The notes beneath the pieces are model-generated. The model saw nothing but the letters and a program-made list of their open reading frames with translations, had not been told where the DNA came from and did not search any database. Shown here piece by piece: positions 59,591 through 64,000 of a stretch of DNA of 64,000 bases (its first letter is position 1; each line of letters starts with the position of its first letter). The stretch spans positions 615,735 to 679,734 of the forward strand of contig VXAY01002323.1 of assembly GCA_013399855.1 (NCBI GenBank), in the 5' to 3' direction. Made by a program: the position numbers and the translations under genes. Source of the DNA: Oxyruncus cristatus (taxonomy: Eukaryota; Chordata; Aves; Passeriformes; Cotingidae).

Positions 59591-62204
59591 GCCTCTGCTG
59601 CCAGTGGCTGATGTTGTCGTACAGATAATTCAATGAGAAGAGGGCTTGTTTTATCTGGGGGATGAGGGCAGGAGGTTGTCTTTAAAAATGAAACCTTCCC
59701 CACCTTTAGGAACACCTGTAATAAAGGGAATAACGGAGTGAATTTCCCATAGCCCAGGGCAGACAGACAAACCCGCAACACAAACGTTGTTTTCCATGGG
59801 CTGCTTTGCCTTTCCAGAGAAAGGTGAGTTCAAAGACACTCCAGGTTTAGGATTTTTAGGAGGAACATCTGCTTCAGGTGGACGGATTCATTGCTAAAGC
59901 CAGACTATAACTTCCAAAAAGTGTGTCTTTTACAGTCATCTCTCAAGCACAACAATGGGGGACTCCCACACACGTTTTTTTTCTCTCCCTTTTTTTGACA
60001 GTCTCTGACATTCCAACACCGATCAGGTAACCAAGAGCTGCACCTCTGCTAGACTGGAGCAGACAGTTCTAGTCCTTTAATGATCAGAGGCAGAAGATGG
60101 GTCTCCCTCTTCACATCGCTGTGACTGCGCGGTGCCCCCGGTTCCACTCATCACACGTCTCCTTTGTTTCCATCCCTACCACCTCATTAAGGTCTAAACT
60201 TATAAATGTATTTATAGTTGAAGGTAATTTATTTTATTAATGACTAAGGCGGCAGGATGCAGCTATGCATCTCAGACAAAAAATGAAGAGCTATATTGTG
60301 ACCTGCATTATAAAAGAGCTGATCTTTGTGCCTGGGGACTCAACACCTTGGAGAAGCAGCTCCTTGGAAACCCCATCCAGTTCCACTTGGCTTTATTTGT
60401 GGATCACGAATACGCAGTTCCACGTCAGCACGCGCAGAAGGAAGGAGGGAACATCTAAAAATTGCAATCTAATCGTGACAGATCGAGTGCTTGCACGCCC
60501 TCTGATTCCCAAACCAGAGCTGCTGTCTCATAGTAAAATAACCTCCTTTTTCATTGGAAACAAACTGTGGGTCGCTACCAGAAAGTCAGGATCCACCCCT
60601 GTGGGCACAGGTCACATGAATTTGCAATCACTGCGTGCTGACAGCGAGTTTAAGGCAGAAATCAGCTGGCACAAGTAACAGCAGTTTCTGGTCACCTGTT
60701 GGTCCATGTGGAAGGATTTCTGCTCCAAGTTTTCCACCTTCATCGAACTCGAGGCACGAATACCAGTCAATCAGCCCCAAAGGATCCACAACAAAAGACA
60801 AGTGAAGGGGAAAGAAAACTTTACACAAATTTTAAGTAAGGGGGTTTTTAGACAATTAAAAATAAATAAATAAATTTTAAAAAAAAGGCAAGTTCATCTA
60901 AATACTGTGGAGCAGAATTTTCTCTCCCAAAGGTGTTTTTTCAAGGTTTGGTGAAGTGTCCTGTTCCCAAATGCCCACTCCCACTTGAGACAAAGGATAC
61001 CTGACTAATATTTGCAGTCAGAAAGAATTAATTCTCTCCTTTCATTAGTGAAAAATAATACAGAGTGATCTTGAACAAGAATGATCTTAAACAATTCATG
61101 TTAATTGTTTGTGCTTGTATGAAAGACCTTGACAAATTTCCACTAATGGTTTGTTCCTCTTCCAGGAGCAGGATTAGTGCCCTCCTTGGGCTTCTGGGAC
61201 ATAAGATAATGGTGACCCATTAATTAACTATTTAGGAGCCAATTAAGAGTATCGGAGAAGAAAGAAAAAAGTAAAACAAAGTACTTGATAATAATGGCAA
61301 TGCTGACAAACGCACCTAGGAATTATTTGATTTCTTTCTGAATAATTTTAATACATTTAGCCTCAAATAAAATAAAGGCTTTGCAAAACAGTAAAATAAA
61401 TAAATAAATAAATAAATCTTCAACTGGTACAGGTTTTCTCGGCCAAGATCTTAAAGAAAATGTAAAATTTCTGTGGAATATAAAAAGTGAAAGGCATAAC
61501 TTTGGCTTCCAGCTTCCTCAACACCAAAATCTTTTCAGTATTCAAGAGAATACAATATTCAAACCATTCCTGGACAAAATGATACTGAGATATTGAAGCA
61601 GCAGAGGGGCAGGTAATAACATTTGACTGAAAGATTTCTTATGGCCTTTCTGTTCCCTTCCCACTTAATACGTGGGATAGGAAGCTGCCTATGAGTTGTG
61701 GATGCTCCCAAACACCCTGAAGGCTCCTCTGGGAGGAAATTAAGAAGTTAATAATTTCTCTTTCTCCTCACTGTTGCACTAGAATAAAAGCTTAGTTTCT
61801 CCCAGCTCCTGTTCCTGTGTTAAAATCAAAGTTCTGGGATGTGGGAAGTCTTCTTTTGACGTGGGGAGGATCCCGCTTGGGAAGCTCCTGCAACCACAGG
61901 AACTCGGGATGCTCGGGGTATCCGCAGGCTGAGGGAAAATTATGTTCTGTTTTCTTCTACTAAAGTAGAGTTTGAGGAGCTCTGCAAGATCGTAGCAAAA
62001 AAGCCTTGCAAGTTCATTGGCACTGCTCGTGGTGCAAATCACAGCAGGGATTCATCCCTGCTTTGGAACATGCAGTGGAGCTCTTTAGGATCTCTTTCCC
62101 AGGTACAGCAGGGATGAAAAAATGCTTCACAAAGCCGCTTTAGTGGGGTCAGGAGCTCCCTGGCTCAGCAGGGCCAGGATCTCAAGCTCAGAAGCTCAGA
62201 GAAT
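59591..62204. other. unique noncoding sequence with candidate regulatory block
   Basis: 60850-60890 is A/T-rich. 61000-61350 is repeat-free, AT-rich and holds an inverted pair of SOX-type cores at 61089-61110. The frame at 60265-60678 (137 codons) overlaps another in a different phase and has no domain. No gene accepted. Confidence 0.45.
61393..61418. repeat. (AAAT)n microsatellite
   Basis: About six AAAT units. Confidence 0.93.
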
Positions 62205-62680
62205 TGTGGAATCCCAGACTGGTTTGGGTTGGAAGGGACCTTAAAGGGCTTCTCATTCCACCCCCTGCCACGAGCAGGGACACCTCGCACTAGCCCAGGT
62301 TGCTCCAAGCCCCGTCCAACCTGGCCTTGGACACTTGCAGGGATGGGGCAGCCACAGCTTCTCTGGGAATTCCATCCCAGCCCTTCCCCAGCCTCACAGG
62401 GAAGGATTCCTTCCCCATATCCCATCTCACCCAGCTCTCGGGCAGTTTGAAGCCATTCCCTGTGTCCTGTCCCTCCATGGCTTTTAAACGGGCTCTCTCC
62501 GTGTGTCCCGTCGGCTCCTGCAGTCCTGGGAGGCCACAGTGAGGTCACCCTGGAGCCTTCTCTTCTCCAGACTGAACAACCCCAGTGGTCCAGCCTTTCC
62601 TCCTGCCAGCACGGGGCTGGATGGCTCTGCTTTGCCTCCCATCAGCGCTGCCTCACTGTGGGGATGTTTTTTCCCGGGCT
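62205..62680 (-). mobile_element. CR1 retrotransposon 3' portion
   Basis: GAATTGTGGAATCCCAGACT, GGTTTGGGTTGGAAGGGACC, CACCTCGCACTAGCCCAGG, GGGATGGGGCAGCCACAGCT, CAGTTTGAAGCCATTCCCTG, TGGAGCCTTCTCTTCTCCAG and ACTGAACAACCCCAGTGGTC in reverse orientation. About 470 bases, covering the same part of CR1 as the 18206 copy on the other strand. Confidence 0.95.
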
Positions 62681-64000
62681 CTGCTCCCAACTCTGGTCAC
62701 TCCTGGGAAACGAGACAACAGCTCAAGGAGCCGCCTCCTCTCCTGACATTGCCACACTTGGAGAAAGTCAACCCTCTCATCAGGCATCTTAAACACCATC
62801 TGTCCACGCTGAGAAGCTGCTTCTAAAACTTGCTGAGCCCTGTGATGTATGTCCCTTGCTAGGAGTAAAAACGCTGCGTGGAAGATGATGAATCGGACAA
62901 TATGCTTCCTTCTAAAGCTCCAGCCTGCTTCCAGAGAGGATGGGAATGCCAGGCAATTATCACACACCTCTGTAATTCCTGCTTACAGGTATCCCCCTGG
63001 TTTAATTCTCTGCAGAAGAAAGGGTTGAGTGTTCGACTCACCAGCAAGAGCAAAAAAAAGAGGAAAAATCAGTTTTAGTATGCACGATACACAGAAACAA
63101 AACACTACATCTGCTCCGGTGCCCCTTAAATGTTCCTTGTCTTGGGCTGCCTGATAATTGAAAAGAAATTAAAAAAATAAAATTAAGAAAAAAATGAAAC
63201 AAAAAATAAAAAAGCTGTGAAATTAAAAAAAAAAAATAAAATGAAAGGCTAATCTCAGCTTTAGGGAAGATCCTAATAAATTGGGGATTTCAGATTGGGT
63301 TCTTGATGCCTCCTGTCCTCACCACTGCCAGGAAAAGCCTGGCTGTTCCCTGTTTTCCTCAGAGAAGCACAGGAGCTGCTGCACTCAGCACTCCGGGAGA
63401 ATTCCAGCCAGCCCTTCCCTATTTCAGGACTCCTAATCCCTGGCACTGGTTCAGCTCCAAACTGTCCCACCGTGCCTGTCATCTCCCAAGGCTTCCCCTG
63501 ATCTCTCGTTCTCCGCGTTCTTTAAGATTTAAAGAGCTTTCCAGGAGCTAAAAACAAGGTATTGATTCCCGCACAACACTTAGTGGGGATTTGGCAGGAC
63601 TGAGGCGCCGAAGTTTGTTTTATGGTCCATTAATAGAGTGACAAATCTGTTGGTCCAGATTCTGCCTTCGGGAAGAGAGTAAAAATGTGCAGTTTCCATG
63701 GAACCAAATGTCAGCCCCAAGACCCCGAGTTGTTCTCGGCTGGTACGAGAGTGGATGTCTGTGGAGGAAACTTTGGGACTTTTGGTAGTAAATCTTATAT
63801 TTTAGTGTGGCTTCTGGGATGCTCTGTATGTTAAACAAAAGTTACATCATTGGATAAATGGGGTCAGCTTCAAGTTGCTCTTTGCTTTGGACACCACTGG
63901 AAATATTTTCTGGTGGAAAAGAGTTGAACATTCTTAGGGGGGGAAAAAAAAAATCCCATTAACGGAAAAAGAGCCTCGTGAGGATTCTTGTTTCCATGTA
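62681..64000. other. unique noncoding sequence
   Basis: 63168-63247 is strongly A-rich (simple AAAT/AAAAT-like sequence). A run at 63943-63953. No gene recognised up to the right edge. Confidence 0.5.

Noticed and set aside
58818..59781. Frames of 174-310 codons crossing the N gap on both strands
   Set aside because: They are open only because N is not read as stop; the real bases on both sides are CR1 untranslated region.
1..64000. CRISPR array, operons, tRNA or rRNA genes
   Set aside because: None seen; the tandem repeats are simple or minisatellite arrays without unique spacers, and the sequence is vertebrate.

Overview
The window is noncoding bird DNA. The diagnostic signal is about two dozen CR1 retrotransposon fragments on both strands. 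They share the avian CR1 3' end: the phrases GGCTGCCCAGGGA and CTGGATGATCCTGGA, and a tail built on ATTCTGTGATTCT. Two solo long terminal repeats (LTRs) of endogenous retroviruses have matching target-site duplications, which also fits a bird. The CR1 mix (many young-looking copies of the 'GTGTCCCTGCC' and 'GGCACTCAGTGCTCTGGG' types) suggests a neoavian, possibly a passerine, but I cannot fix the species.

I found no protein-coding exon I would defend. The open frames are short, overlap on both strands, and mostly lie on repeats or low-complexity DNA; the longest cross an N gap. Two frames are genuinely protein-derived, and both are remnants of the CR1 reverse transcriptase (34250-34440 and 43267-43512). 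The window is therefore best read as a gene desert or the inside of a very large intron.

Layout. 1-235 is a pyrimidine-rich array of three pentamers in higher-order order, running in from beyond the left edge. 1141-1874 holds two CR1 copies in tandem. 4273-4874 is a solo LTR with a perfect 5-bp target duplication. 7196-9642 holds two CR1 copies plus (AC)n and (AT)n tracts. 12981-13061 is a (GAAAA)n tract. 16290-16681 is a second solo LTR with a 6-bp duplication. 18206-18746 is a long CR1. 19886-20069 and 21519-21680 are two copies of an unnamed ~160-bp repeat, the second inserted inside a CR1. 23364-24052 is a plus/minus/plus CR1 cluster. 25704-26357 and 43268-44150 are the two longest CR1 copies. 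30683-30807 is a minisatellite whose A run grows by one base per unit. 34250-35021 is a three-part CR1 composite. About 41.55-42.58 kb is a probable third LTR with unsettled ends. 53341-53761 is a CpG-rich patch next to an AT-rich block. 56920-62680 carries three minus-strand CR1 copies, one broken by a 418-base N gap.

Several AT-rich, repeat-free blocks rich in homeodomain-type and SOX-type cores (near 2.9-3.2, 9.76-10.26, 21.0-21.3, 24.4-24.6, 31.2-31.3, 33.75-33.95, 48.8-49.3, 53.03-53.3 and 61.0-61.35 kb) look like conserved noncoding regulatory DNA. That is an inference from composition, not from an alignment. Nothing here forms an operon or pathway. The best leads for something undescribed are the ~160-bp repeat, the 79-bp tail shared by two CR1 copies, and the CpG-rich patch.
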